From Penicillus capitatus (lineage: Eukaryota > Chlorophyta), in contig OZ287698.1 of the NCBI GenBank assembly GCA_965649825.1, positions 1,178,001 to 1,242,000 on the forward strand: DNA of 64,000 nucleotides, given 5' to 3'. The position numbers and the translations under genes were made by a program. This document shows, piece by piece, positions 23,805 to 35,748 of this stretch; positions within the stretch are counted from its first letter, which is position 1, and every line of letters begins with the position of its first letter. Below the pieces are notes generated by a model. The model was not told where the DNA came from, searched no databases, and was given only the letters and a program-made list of their open reading frames with translations.

Positions 23805-25347
23805 TCATTTCGGTCTGTAGTACGATGTGGGTACAAATGGCATACCAGTTACCACAGCGTCGTACTGCTTGTTACGCACCACCACCTTGATGGCTGTTGT
23901 CTTCTTAGCAAACGGCTTCTCCACATAGCCCATCGCGATGTTCTTGCCCAGATTGGGACTAAAGGCGCCACTGGTGACCTCGCCAATCTGCACAAACAAA
24001 CACCGAGATGCAACAGCAATGTCATGTGTGATCTCACTCTTCGGCCGCTCTCGGGTTCCAGAAGATCGGAATGCGCACGGGCAGGGGGTCCCTGTGTCAA
24101 CAATCCAATACGTTTCTGTTTCACTCCTTCCGCCAATTCTCTCTTGATACGATCGCCACCAAGAAAGGCACAGGCCTCGCGACGACTCTTGCCGATGGTC
24201 CATGTCAATCCAGCCTCGATCGGAGAGATCTCTTCCGTCACATCGTTTCCTGAAAACACACATCTTTGGCAGAAGATAGAGAGTACGACGGTAGACCGTA
24301 AAGACAGAGTCCAGCTTCGAGACGCAAGGCATCGCGGGCACCCAATCCGCCCAACCAAACATCTCCCCCTTCCAAGAACTTCTCTGCCACCTTCTCCAGA
24401 CCATCTGCCGGAATGGAACATTCAAATCCGTCCTCTCCCGTGTACCTAACGCGACATTCTCTGCATTGCTGAGATGGAGGAAGAGAATGCAACGCACCCT
24501 GTCCTTGTGATCCAGGAAGGGACTCCCGCAATGTCTGTCTTTGCAAAGTTGCTGAAGTAGAGGCTGCTCAGATCGATGTCTACCAGAGACTGCAGAACAG
24601 GCGCAGCAGAAGGTCCCTGAAGAGCCAGCAAGCCACGGTCATTATGGACCACCATCTCAACATCCAGATTGGAATGCTGCTTGAGTTGGGCGTTGATGTG
24701 GGCCAAGTCGACATCCCTCCTTCCGGCATTCACCACCAAGTACAGATCGTCCTCCGTTACCTTGGGTAAAGAATAGCACTTCGTCGAAAGAGTGAGAAGA
24801 GTGACCTTGGTAATGACAGAATCGTCGATGATCCCGCCCTTCTCGTTCATAAAGAGGCTCAACGATCCGCTTCCAGGTTTGATACTCTTGATGTCTCCCA
24901 CTACGAGCTTCTCCAGAAAGGGCACTGCATCTTTTCCCTGTATCAAAAGTCACATCTGTCACATCAATTAAGGCGCTTGTAGTGCACGCACTCTGAGGGA
25001 GAGACCACACATGTGAGAGACATCAAAAAGCAATGCCTTGCTGCGGCAGTGTTTTGTCGAATCCATCACCGACTGTGCATACTGCACAGGCATCGACCAT
25101 CCACAAAACTCCACCATCTTGCCTGGACCACGTAAAGATCGCAAAAACGCACCGCCTCCTTCCCACACGCACCGCTGTTTTTGACATGGAAATCATAGAG
25201 TGGTGTTTTCTTGAGCTCTGGCACAGCCGCTGCTTCGGCCAATCCCCTCGTGGCTACGCAGCACGTCTTGGCCGTTGCACCCAACGGTTGCGCTTCGCGA
25301 AGCGTCAGCGTCTGAGAGGCGAGAGCGAGTAGACGACGACGCAGCAT
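23805..25347 (-). CDS. AMT: Aminomethyltransferase, T-protein of the glycine cleavage system
   Basis: ATG at 25347, stop at 23805. The arginine-rich N-terminus ([20 protein letters not shown]) looks like a mitochondrial presequence. It is followed by [14 protein letters not shown], then across a short intron [68 protein letters not shown] and the C-terminal [13 protein letters not shown]. All are hallmarks of the folate-dependent T-protein that releases ammonia and methylene-THF from the aminomethyl-lipoyl H-protein. About 5-6 exons. Length (about 400 residues) is typical. H, P and L proteins are not in the window. Confidence 0.9.
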
Positions 25348-25452
25348 GTTTGATCTGACCTCACAGCGAACCCAAATAGTAGAACGTTCAATTCAACCGA
25401 TGATCGCGCCGCGTGACAACATCATCCATCACGACACATTCTATCGAACACC

Positions 25453-25863
25453 ATGGCGACAGACGAGGAGATAAAGACGCCAGAAGCCTCACCCGTTTTG
25501 CGACGATCGACACGCCGCCGCACGATCGTCGCAAGCTATTGCGAGATAACTGCGGCGGCGGCGGTGTGCAAGCGAGGAAAACGAGAGAGACACGAGAGTC
25601 GTCAGAGGACTCTACATCAGTGGACCCAAAGCGTCTGTCCCAATGGTGTCTCGCCAACATCGACACGCGACTTTGATCAAGAGAAAAAATCAACAGAAAC
25701 GTCATCGTCGAAGGCGATGCGGACCGTATCTGGCGGAAGACGTCAGCGACAGGAGAAATGGCGGACGCTGGAATTCTATGGCATGCGATTCAGTGTCAAG
25801 GGATACTGGACGCACTCGCCCAAACGAACATACAGACAACTGACGCTGCGTAAGGCCCCATAA
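25453..25863 (+). CDS. Small basic hypothetical protein
   Basis: An open frame of 136 codons from ATG 25453, 105 bases from the divergent T-protein start, so the two may share a promoter. The product is rich in R, K, S and T, including LRRSTRRRTIV. It has no signal peptide, membrane segment or recognised domain. Nothing beyond position and length supports it, so it could be a chance frame. Confidence 0.35.
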   Translation: MATDEEIKTPEASPVLRRSTRRRTIVASYCEITAAAAVCKRGKRERHESRQRTLHQWTQSVCPNGVSPTSTRDFDQEKKSTETSSSKAMRTVSGGRRQRQEKWRTLEFYGMRFSVKGYWTHSPKRTYRQLTLRKAP

Positions 25864-26093
25864 GAATCCCTGCTCTGTGCTATACATGGTTCCTTCTGTA
25901 GATGAGTGTAAAATGCGATCGAAGACGTTTTCTATTTAGGTAACAATAACACTACAAGCCGTGTTTTACTTCACAAGAGTGACTCTAAACATATTACAAA
26001 AGAGTGAGATATTATCACTCTTTTCAGCCCTTCATTGTCTGGGAAGATGGCTGGGGAAGTGGCATTACGATCCAACTTGTTTGAGGATCCATG
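25864..26093. other. AT-rich intergenic spacer
   Basis: Short AT-rich stretch between the small basic frame and the 3' end of RTEL1. It has an inverted repeat: CAAGAGTGACTCT near 25975 and GAGTGA...TCACTC at 26004-26017. The latter could form a small hairpin after the RTEL1 transcript (minus strand). No gene was seen. Confidence 0.35.
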
Positions 26094-29000
26094 TTATGGT
26101 TTGCGTGTGAGATCGGCGTCGTTCGTCACGTTCTCTCTGCGTCTGGTTTTAACCTTATTGCGAAAGTTCGCTCGTTGCGCCTTCGGTAGAAACACATCGA
26201 AGTGCGACAACAGAGGTATCCATTCTTCCTTCACGCCCAGAATGCCGATCAGAGATTCTTCCAAATGGTGAACATCCTTGTGTGTCCTGTGCATGGCAGA
26301 GGAAGGAAAGGAGAAAGATTGGAGTACAAACAAAAACAGCAACACACTTGAAGTGAGCGAGGACAGACTGGATCTTCTGCATGACCTCATCATCCAGCTC
26401 TTCCTTCATCTGTTGCATAAACTCCTGTGGACTGGCACTGTAGCTGCTCTTCTTTGCAGTACCTATAACCATCTCTATCTGTCCATGTGCATAGATTGAC
26501 GATTTGATAAAGGCAACGACCGTCCAGTTCAGCCGGCGGACTAGGAGAAGGGATGGGAGACGGAGTGCTCTTGGATGGTAAAGGAGAGGGCGAGCGTTTG
26601 CGTTGCCTCTTAGATGAGAGAGGCTCATTGGATGCATCGGCCGCAGATATGGATCGCTTGGATGCTGCAGAGATGACAGTAGAGTCGACTGGCGGTGGTG
26701 CTTCGATGGCGAGTTTCTTTCTCTGCGAAGGCTCCCTCTGTCACACAAGCACAGTGATTGAACCAAACGCGCGTAGGGAATGTGCCTTGAAGAAATCCAC
26801 AAGAGATGCCAGCAGAGGACCAAAGCTGCGTTCCTGCCGGCAAGATTTCTGGATCCATCTGGAGAGCTGACGCCGAATGTTGTCTTCAGAGAATCGTCGA
26901 TCGCAGAGGAGAATGGTTCCAAAGTCGTCTTTGTGACGAATGACACGGCCCATTGCTTGATTGACGGCTCGGATGGCAGTCTGGCAATACCATTGTGTTC
27001 CGTTCAGTCCCTTGGACTGTTGCCGATTCAAGAACTCTCTCTTCAATTTCACCTACACAAGACCACATGGCCGCTATTCGCTGCACGCCGAAAGCGGTTT
27101 TGGAACCTTTGGATCTGTAAGTGGGGCGTAAGGGATGCCTGCGATGATCACGGCCCGTCCTTCATCGTCCGAAAAATCGATACCTTCACTCACCTGGTCC
27201 ATCATCATGAATACGAGAACAAAGATGTCTGCGGATCGGCAGAAGTGTCGACCTTTCCGCGGCAGACAGCAAAGAGAATGCAGCCACGACGGCCTGGAGC
27301 TCTGATTCGAGATTGATACTCTCGGATCACTTCGGGAAACAGAGCAGGATTCTGTGGCTCGATCACAGCGGCTTTGATGCTCAGCATTTTGTTCCAGAGG
27401 CTCGTGTCTCCTAAGTCACATCCAGCAGATGCGCCAGGATGACGCTTACGCATTCTACCTTGTTTGTTGGATTTCCAGAAATCGAGACAGTTCTGAAGGA
27501 CCGTGTATGAAGGAAAGAACATCAGCACGCCGCCAGGAATGATTTTCAAGAAGCCGATGACCACCCGTCCGAGATCCATCAGGTACTTTGGATTATCTCG
27601 GCATTTGTAAGACGAATCCAGTACTGTCCCAGATGGGCCAGTCGGCACACAACGCACGAGAGCCTCATGACAGAAAGCATGTCTAAAAGCACGTGTCCAT
27701 TTTATGGAAAGCATGATACCTGACTTTGATGAACGACATGATCGTTTTCCAGGCGGATAGGAAATGGAAGAGCAAGCTCTGCGGCAAAGGAATCCATGGG
27801 TGATAGTGTCCCACTGGTGAGAATGACGGTCTGGATGGATTGCTCAGTTACAAACCGTTTCATTGCCAGTCCTGGCGAGAAGCACCAGTAAGACAAAACG
27901 AGTCGCGATATCCCCGATGCTGTCTTGTCATCATGAATGTGCAGTCGGTACATCTAAGGCCCAGTATACTTGCCGTACTGACTTGATGGGTGATACTTTG
28001 TGGTAGGGATCTGCTCCAGGACGGGGAGATTCTTTGGCATCGAAGGCTAACTGCAGAGCGTTTGCCAAGATGGAACAGGATCCACCATTCAGACGCGAAG
28101 GAAGTTGCTGTGTGTCTCCCGAGCTCGTGCTCGACGTCTCTGCCAGTAACTCGGCCGCATCGCTCAGCGCATCCGTCAAGATCTTCCAATTTTGACTGAG
28201 ATCACACGTTTCGTATTAGTCACGAGAATGGCGAAGCGGGAGATAGAGGGTAGGTACTCTGTCATACAGGCATCGGAGAAGATCTTGAAGATGTGGTCTC
28301 CGGGAAACGATATTCCTTCCTTCGGGACCTTCATGTTCTTCAGTTTCGCTTCGAGCGACTTGATCATGTTCTAAAAAGAGTGAGAATGCATCAGAGTCGA
28401 GCAAAAGAGTGAGACAACGCACCATAAGTGTGGATGATCGAGTGGAAAGAACAGACCATGATTTTGTTGCTTGTGGCTGCCTTGTCTTTCGCTGCTTTGC
28501 ATTTTCCTCTTCCTGCATCTGCCTTCCATCCTTCATTGTACAGAGTCGCATTGTTCTGTTGCACAAATCCTCTTTCTGTTCAAGATCCAGACAGTGTCGG
28601 GATACCTTTCCAGTTCAAGAACCGCATTGCCAAGGACACTGATGGGCAGATCAAAGGATGCCGCTTCAGAACACACGTGCTATCACCAAGCAGCAAAGAT
28701 CAGAGCGATCCATCGTCAAACAGCATCGACCTCGATGTTGTGGGCTTCGTCGAAGATGACAACAGCGTTTGTCCAATTGAACAGTGTTGCGATGCTTTGT
28801 CTGCATTGCTTGTCCACAAGATAGTTGTAAGGAACAAAGATAATGTCACTCAGTTCTGCCATTTTTCTCGAGAGGTAGTAGGGACATGGTCCAGAAGGCT
28901 TCTTTGCCAGACGGTGCAGATCTTCCAGATCCATGATCTCCGAAGCATAGGAACGGATTCGATCCGTCGGTTCTGCATCCAATGCTGTATGCCATTGACA

Positions 29001-29629
29001 TGTCTTCGATCGCGTCAGATGGAGACATGCATGATTCTTGACCGTCCCCTGATGCTTACTCAATGCAGGATTACAGCACTGCTGTTGACGCGATCCCAAA
29101 ATGGCACACCGCACTCTGTCAATCGCTCCACTCAGTCGAGGCATGACGCAGAGACGTCACTTGTATCTGGTCTTCTTGATCTCTTTCATCGCCTGGCTTA
29201 GCTGACTGTGAGTCCTGGACGCGTAGATAATAGGGGGCAGTGTTGTCTGCTCTGGAGATCGCTCCTTCTGCTGCACCGAACGAACGAACAAACGCACGAT
29301 TTCGTGAGACGTATCTCAATGAATGAGCACACACCTTTATCTGATCTGTTCGCCAAGCGAGAGCTGCACATAGCAGACACAACGTCTTGCCTGTTCCTGT
29401 CGGACTCTCAAGCAAAGCATGCTTCTTCTAAAAGAACCGACAAGTCACTTCTCCCAACGAAGCCCTCCGACGATACCTCCTGCAGTGCTTGGATCACACG
29501 TTCCATGTACGCGACCTACGCTCGATCTCTCTTTGCCAGTCGTATCGAGTTGATGTGGCGTACCTGAACGTCATAAGCTTCATAAGGGAATTCCACTCGG
29601 ACATTGCGAATGGTATAGGACGACGACAT
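26094..29629 (-). CDS. RTEL1: RTEL1 DNA helicase
   Basis: ATG 29629 opens [20 protein letters not shown]. The exons carry the Walker [10 protein letters not shown], Fe-S-type cysteines in [16 protein letters not shown] and later [30 protein letters not shown] box [67 protein letters not shown] and the motif VI-type [17 protein letters not shown]. The set and order match RTEL1, a 5'-3' Fe-S helicase that unwinds D-loops and G-quadruplexes at telomeres and in replication. The C-terminal part ([18 protein letters not shown] to NKVKTRR) fits one harmonin-like domain of RTEL1. No PIP box was found. Multi-exon, introns about 50 nt, stop TAA 26094-26096. Confidence 0.85.
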
Positions 29630-29697
29630 GTGAAGAACGCGTCGCTGGTGCCAACTATTGCGTCACGTTTCATGTACGGCACCTTTGCTTGACTGTC
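29630..29697. promoter_or_regulatory. Probable bidirectional promoter, RTEL1/CDK5RAP3
   Basis: Only 68 bases separate the start codons of RTEL1 (minus) and CDK5RAP3 (plus), so both 5' UTRs and core promoters must lie here or overlap coding sequence. I see no TATA box. Confidence 0.4.
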
Positions 29698-31222
29698 ATG
29701 ACGGAGACGGAGGCTTTTCCTCTAGATATCTCGTACAACGAGATCAGCAGTTGGCTGGCCAATCGACGCAAACTGGCGACGGATTGGATCAAGCGCCTGA
29801 GAGAAGTCCAGTCTCGCAGTGCCAAGGCATTCGCGACGTTGCCCGTTGGATTCGCATCGCAGTTCGAGACGTGCGAAGACGGCGTCGTGGACTACTCCAC
29901 GGCTAAACGTATTCGAGACGTCTTGGCGGAAACAGCAGAGCGTGGGTACTTCGGTGGATTGTCGGGTGAAGCTGCCACGCGGGACAAAATCGTCAAGAGC
30001 TACGAAAAGGGCAACTTGTACCTCGGAGATGCTGAACAGCGCATCCTGAGGAATGTCGACTACGAAGTGCCGTTCCTGAAGAAGAGAATGGATACCCTGG
30101 ACAAGAGAGCCATGGAGCTGACCCGGCAGAAATCCGACTGCGAACATCGTGCGGCATCGTCCGCCACCGCATTTGCAAAGGAGTGCGAGGCACTGGGGAT
30201 CGGAGGCGCGAATTGGACAGCCGAGTTCTCAGGCATCGCCAACCGAATCTACGACCTCCTGCGGAAAGGATTCGACGCTCTGGCAACGGAATCGATACAG
30301 ACTGCCATGGCTTTTTCTACCGGTCCACGATTCAGGAGCTGCACGAAACGGGAACGGCATCCTTGCCGATTGTCCAGCAGATCCTAGATCAGCGACTTGT
30401 GCCAACTCCCCCCGATCGCATCAAAGACATCCACGTTTCGATGCCGACGCCCTCCTCCGCGAAAGAGACCGCTGGAGAGGCCTCTGGCGGAGCAGAGGTC
30501 GAAATCAACTGGGACGTGGCGCTGGAAACATTGGAAGGGGACACGGGACTGTCAGTGGAGATGGAATGGGAGGAAGATGGAGGCATCAACTGGGACATCG
30601 AAATGGAACCCGTTGCCGAGGCCGATGCACCATCCACAGGTCCAATGACGCGGCCGATGGGCGGGGAGGCGGATAAGAATGTAAAGGATGATGTGACCCA
30701 TGCAGCCGTTCCTGCATCTGTGCTGTGTTTCGTATGGGACCCGGCATTTCGACACGCTCTGTTGGATGATCTCTACGAGCTTCAGTCCTTCCTTACCGTC
30801 CGTTCACTGTCCGATGCATCCGATGCCGTTTCTCTGACACTGAGCGAAGTGCTGCGACGGTACGATCCGTCAGAAACGCAACAGCATCTCACGCATCTCC
30901 GCTCTCTCCTGGACATATTCACAGGCGAAACCACAGAACGCTACCTTATGCTCAAGACCTCCAAGAGCTATGCCGATCGGTTGCTACCAGACCTTCACAA
31001 GAAGTCCCATCGGGAGATCGAATGGAAGAAGCTTGCCAGTCAGGCAGAGCAGGAGAGATCGACGGTCCAGACGGAACTCCGCCAAGTGGCTCTTCATTCA
31101 GAACACCTGTCACGTCAGATACAAGACCTGAAGCTCCTCGTCGAGCAAGGCATCTCTCCTCTGTTCGACCATCGCGGATCAACATCATGGGCAAAATCAA
31201 CGCCGTCATTCGGCAGAAATGA
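29698..31222 (+). CDS. CDK5RAP3: CDK5RAP3 (C53/LZAP), UFM1 ligase adaptor, with two apparent frameshifts
   Basis: ATG 29698 opens MTETEAFPLDISYNEISSWL. YEKGNLYLGDAEQRILRNVD and YEVPFLKKRMDTL match CDK5RAP3. At 30312-30316 (a run of five T) the frame must shift to continue as FFYRSTIQELHETG. Two INWD motifs (EINWDVAL, GINWDIEM) fit the shuffled ATG8/UFM1-binding motifs of C53. Near 31171-31178 a second shift is needed to reach the conserved C-terminus RINIMGKINAVIRQK with TGA at 31220-31222; without it the frame runs on to 31268. CDK5RAP3 works with UFL1 and DDRGK1 in ribosome UFMylation and ER-phagy. No intron can explain either shift, so they are indels or sequence errors. Confidence 0.8.
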
Positions 31223-31268
31223 CAGGACGTTGACTGTTGTCGCGCCTTCGACGAACGCACGCATGTAG

Positions 31269-32767
31269 GCGCTAAAAAGATCATTAGTCGATTCACTCTC
31301 GGACGGGGCGGAGTACAATGTCTGGGAAAGAGGAACGCCTTCTCAAGAGATCCAGCAGCCGATTCCGGAGAATGCCCTTCAGAGATTCATCTCGGACAGA
31401 TACGTTCCTTTTCTCCTGGCCGCGCATGGCAAGTGGATCAGAAGTGCCATTCTGTCTCTCACTGTGATCCTGTTCGCGGTCTCCTGTGTGCTGACGGGGA
31501 GAATGGAGATGGGCATGAAGGAACAGGTCGCTTTCCCACAGGACTCCTATCTGCAAGACTTCTACACAGACGGACTGCCGTTGATGCGAGCCGGGGCGCC
31601 TGTCATGTTCGTGGTCGAGAATATGAACGTGTCGAACGCTTCGGACCATCCAGACGAAATCTGCGGCATTGCTGGATGCCTCCCAGATTCCCTCGTTTCT
31701 CGGATTGACTTGGCTGCCCGCGCCCACGTCGCTCATCTGGCAGCTCCGGTCACATCATGGATCGACGAATTTCTTATGTGGTCCAGTCGCCAAGCTGTTG
31801 CAGACGGCGAGGCAACACAACAGAACACTGTCCCTATGAGGACACAGATCCGGCGTGTATCCCCTGTACGGTGCATATCACATCTGACACGCCTCTCTAC
31901 CAAGAATACCTTCCGAGATTCATGGAGAGCACTCCCGGAGAGATCTGTCCGCGTGGAGGCCATGGAACGTACGAAGACTACATCCAGCACGCGAAGCACA
32001 ACAGCTCCGATATCGTGGGCCTGGACCACGAAGTGATCCGGGCCTCGGCTTTTCGCACGTACTATTCGACGCTTGTCTCGCAGAATGACTACATCGAAGC
32101 ACTCAAGGATACGCACGAATTCGCGGACGCATTGAAGGAGTCTCTGGGACTGGAGATCTATGTCTACTCCCTCTTCCATATCTATTTCCAGCAGTACCTG
32201 GATCTGATCCCCATCGCTGCCGTCACGATCAGCGTCGCCGTTGGAGCCATCTTCCTCGTTTGCTGGGTCTTTCTGAGCAGCTTCCGAGCAGCTATCATCA
32301 TGATGCTGTGCGTCGTGATGATCGTCGCGGACATCGTCGGCGTGAGCTATCTCGCAGAGGTGAAGCTCAACGGCGTATCTGTTGTCAACCTCGCCATGTC
32401 TGTTGGCATTGCCGTGTAATTCTGCACGCACGTGGCTCATGCCTTCATGACAATGCCTGGAAGTCGTGTGGGTCGTGTCGCCGCCGCTGTTCAGGGTGTT
32501 GGCATCTCTGTCATCAGCGGCATTACGCTGACAAAGTTCCTGGGCGTCATCGTTCTTGCCTCTGCCACGACAAAACTCTTCCGCATCTACTTCTTCCGCA
32601 TGTATATGGCTTTGGTGCTGCTGGGTGCCTGGCACGGACTCGTCGTTCTGCCCATTCTTCTTGCCCTTTTCGGAACACCTCCTCCCACAAAACAAAGCAG
32701 ACGCGGCAGCAATGATCGTCCTCGATCGCAAACGGATGAAGCTCCGTACATCTCCATGTCCAAATAG
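31269..32767 (+). pseudogene. NPC1-like sterol transporter, C-terminal third only, damaged
   Basis: Starting right after the CDK5RAP3 gene, the frame gives LQRFISDRYVPFLLAAHGKW, a transmembrane segment (ILSLTVILFAVSCVL), FPQDSYLQDFYTDGLPLMRA, GAPVMFVVENMNVS, LAAPVTSWIDEFL, PSCCRRRGN with a cysteine cluster, YIEALKDTHEFADAL and a block of hydrophobic segments ending FFRMYMALVLLGAWHGLVVL. This matches the C-terminal third of NPC1. The N-terminal sterol-binding domain and the sterol-sensing domain are absent and no start ATG precedes the homology. A frame change is needed near 31781-31787, and TAA at 32417-32419 replaces the conserved glutamate in GIAV-E-FCTHVAHAF. I call it a truncated pseudogene, or a misassembled gene piece. 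Confidence 0.7.
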
Positions 32768-33603
32768 AGACACACGTGTCCTGTAATAGAGTTTCTGTGA
32801 ATCTCATCATCATCCTCTTAGACGACTTGTAACAGACAGACGCATACGTCTGTCTTCGACCTCAATGCCTGCCGTGGCTGTTTACAGACGTCGAATCATA
32901 CAGCATGCGCACTCTCACGCAGTCAGTTTTCTTTACATCCGACATCAACAATTTCAAGGTGCGTTGTTGTTGGCCAAGACGTTACACAGTGTTGGTGATC
33001 TTATTTTTTCCAGAGAATGGATCAAGGACTCCCTGACATTGTTGTGCCACATCGCTGGTTCCGTGGAGAAAAAGACATGATGATAATATTGCCTCTATGC
33101 GTCACCATAGCCATATCTCCCATAGCACAAAAGAATGAATGATTTGAAACAAACAACAGAAGAACATCGACACCAACATCGACCCCTAACAAACCTCATG
33201 CTTGACGTTAGCATACACAACATCGATCGTGTTTCTGCTCGGAGGTGTCTGTGAATCGCACTATCGCCGCGCTATGTTTGAAGGATCGGCAGATAGTCAC
33301 AGCGGCGAGCACAACTAAAGAAGATTTAGAGCAGGAAGGACAACCAGCGACAAACAGGAACTGTCGACTGACAAGATCAGGCACGAGCTGCAGCCACCGA
33401 GCACAATGACAACGAAAGCAGCATAGGAATCAATCGCATGTCAGTTTTATTTCTGACTGATCATTTGCGTTTAGCCAGGTAGGTATACACAGAAAACTAC
33501 TCGACTCCAAAACACGCTCGAGTAGAGAAGGCGTTGTCTCATGAAAACTCCAACAAAGCAGGTGAACACATTGTTGCCGCTGGAACATCTGACAGAGATG
33601 CTG
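32768..33603. other. Intergenic region
   Basis: About 840 bases with no supportable gene. A plus-strand frame at 32865-33080 (71 codons) has no recognisable content. Mildly AT-rich between 33060 and 33450. No RNA fold or repeat was seen. Confidence 0.45.
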
Positions 33604-34418
33604 CTAACTGAAATCTCCGGGACACTGAGGAGATGTTGGCATCATAGGCAGCCGCTCTCGCACAGTGCACGTCGAATTTCCCGTTGTTCTGTAGATCTCG
33701 TCCAGTGCTGCTTCCAAACGGCCGTTCAGCAGATCCTTCTCCACCTTGAGTTCCGTTATCAGATCTGCTTTTTTCTGCGCGTCTTCCTTCAGGCATTCGA
33801 CAACGCCACTCAGTTCTGACGCCAACTGATGTGCAGCACGCAGCTGCGCATTGTTGTCTTGCAACGCTGCTGAACATTGGGCCACCAGATCTGCCGCCTG
33901 GGCATCCATTTCACACAATGTTCGAGATAACCTACCAATCGCAAAAACATCGCAAGGCATGATGATGACATCTGTGATCCATTGCCTGCTGTTTTCTCTC
34001 TTGAGAGATTCGACTTCCTGCTGTATTTTTCGATAACTCGCAGGATCCAATGGCATCCGATAGCCACGAACGCCACAGCGATCCGATAACTCCCCGTCGA
34101 GCGTCAAGTCGACGTCCTCGAATCCGCCCAGCACCAAGGCCCCGTCGTCACTGAACTGGAACTCCGCTTCCGCTTCCTTCCCCTATGCATGAGCATTCTC
34201 TTTGCGCAACGCAGACAGTCGCATCCCACGCTGGAGCCGTTTCTTAAACGCAGTTTGGCTGCTGCCTTAATACAGAGGACTTCTGAGTTTTCCTTTTCTA
34301 GAAATGCCTCGTCAAGCGGGGCATTCCATTTGAAAAGCAACTCGTCCGTCGATGAGCAGCCACTGAAGAAAGAGCTCAAGCTGCGACGCGCGTTCATGCT
34401 GGACTGCGACGAACCCAT
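33604..34418 (-). CDS. Small coiled-coil protein with N-myristoylation-like start
   Basis: Two exons, 34418-34230 and 34182-33604, joined in frame over a 47-nt GT-AG intron, give 255 residues. The start MGSSQSSMNARRSL fits an N-myristoylation signal (Gly2, small residues, Ser6). The C-terminal half is helical and charged (AADLVAQCSAALQDNNAQ, LRAAHQLASELSGVVECL, LITELKVEKDLLNGRLEAAL), a likely coiled coil. I do not recognise the family. Membrane attachment through myristate is inference. Confidence 0.5.
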
Positions 34419-34929
34419 CGTCACCGAGACCACCACCCCGAACGAGGACAAGAGACAGTACGGTTGAGAACTGTGTCTATCACCGCATGGATGTACAAAC
34501 AACGGTTTGCCGTCGAGTACATGTGTACGTACATGCAGCTTGGGATGTATGGACGCAAAGAGCGCGATCGGATAACCGACATCGCAACAATTCGGAGTCC
34601 AGGGCAAAAAGCACCACCAGACAGTGCCTGACGGATGTCGTTCGCCTTTTCACAGATGCGACGTCATGGATGCGACAACGGCGTGTGTGCGAGCGTTGCG
34701 GGCCGTTAGGGGGAAACTATTGATCGCCTCGGAGTGAAGCGAAACGAATGGAAGGCGTTGACACAATGATTTTGAGTGGCGATGTTTCTGTGACGACACG
34801 CTTGCGAGCGTACAGATTCTCTCACTTCTGCCTCCGCTGCAGAGTACCAGATACAGCCCGCCAGTCGCCGCAATAAGGGCGGGTAAATGACACAGTCTTC
34901 AAAGTGAGAGGAGGATGTAAGGATTGACA

Positions 34930-35714
34930 TAACATGTCGCAGTTCCTCTGTTTTCGATTCAGAACGCTCTTTTCCATCCTCCTGTCGCAGCCTCATATCC
35001 ATCTATGGCTTTATCAGCTTCTCACACATTGTTTTCGCGGCCGCTTTATGAGGAGTAGGGCTCAACGGTCTCTGACTGTTATCCTTTTTTCTCTTCTTCA
35101 CGCTGATTATCGTCAGGCTGCAACAGGAAGAAGATAGATGTGATCTGATCTTGGATGCCTCGGGAACACTGCATGATTTAGCAACGTGTCTAACGCGAAT
35201 TGCTAGCAATGTTCAAAAGGAAGGCGCCAATTCTATAGTCGATCACTTTTCGACTAATGAATTTGCAGGAGGTAGAGAGCATCTGCCCTTCTTCGAGGTG
35301 CACGAAGTACATCACCAGATTTCCCAATGCAATCCAGCAATGGCGTCAGGCGATGCCTCTGCAGAACAGTTTCATGAGTGGCCAGAGTCTCCGTGCCCCA
35401 TCAAAGAACTCGATCAGATCTTGTTTCGACTTCGCTTCTGCTGTGAAATGAGCGTCTTAATCCCTTGCTGGCCCAAGATGATGGAGATCCCAACTTGCCC
35501 TCATGGTCACGATGCAAGATTGTCAGAAAGAGACAGCGACAGGCTCCCTCCTGATTCGCGACTTTGTAATCTCGCAGCAACGATCCACCGTCGCATGCGT
35601 CACCCATCTCCGTCCAACTCGATTCTCAGCAACGTCCCCTTGTCCATGAATCGAATGATACAGCAGAGGGAAAGTCGCGATGCCGTTTCGACGAACAATA
35701 CGAGAGAGTCGTAG
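34930..35714 (+). CDS. Hypothetical protein, uncertain structure
   Basis: Between 35107 and 35714 the plus strand has an open frame whose first part looks like protein (LILDASGTLHDLATCLTRIA then SNVQKEGANSIVDHFSTNEF), predicted helical. Further on it becomes cysteine- and proline-rich and less convincing, so introns are likely. It overlaps antisense sequence downstream of the delta-COP relic. No family was recognised. The upstream boundary is a guess. Confidence 0.25.
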
Positions 35715-35748
35715 CATCGTCGCCGAATTTGTATACTGCGGCAGCGAT

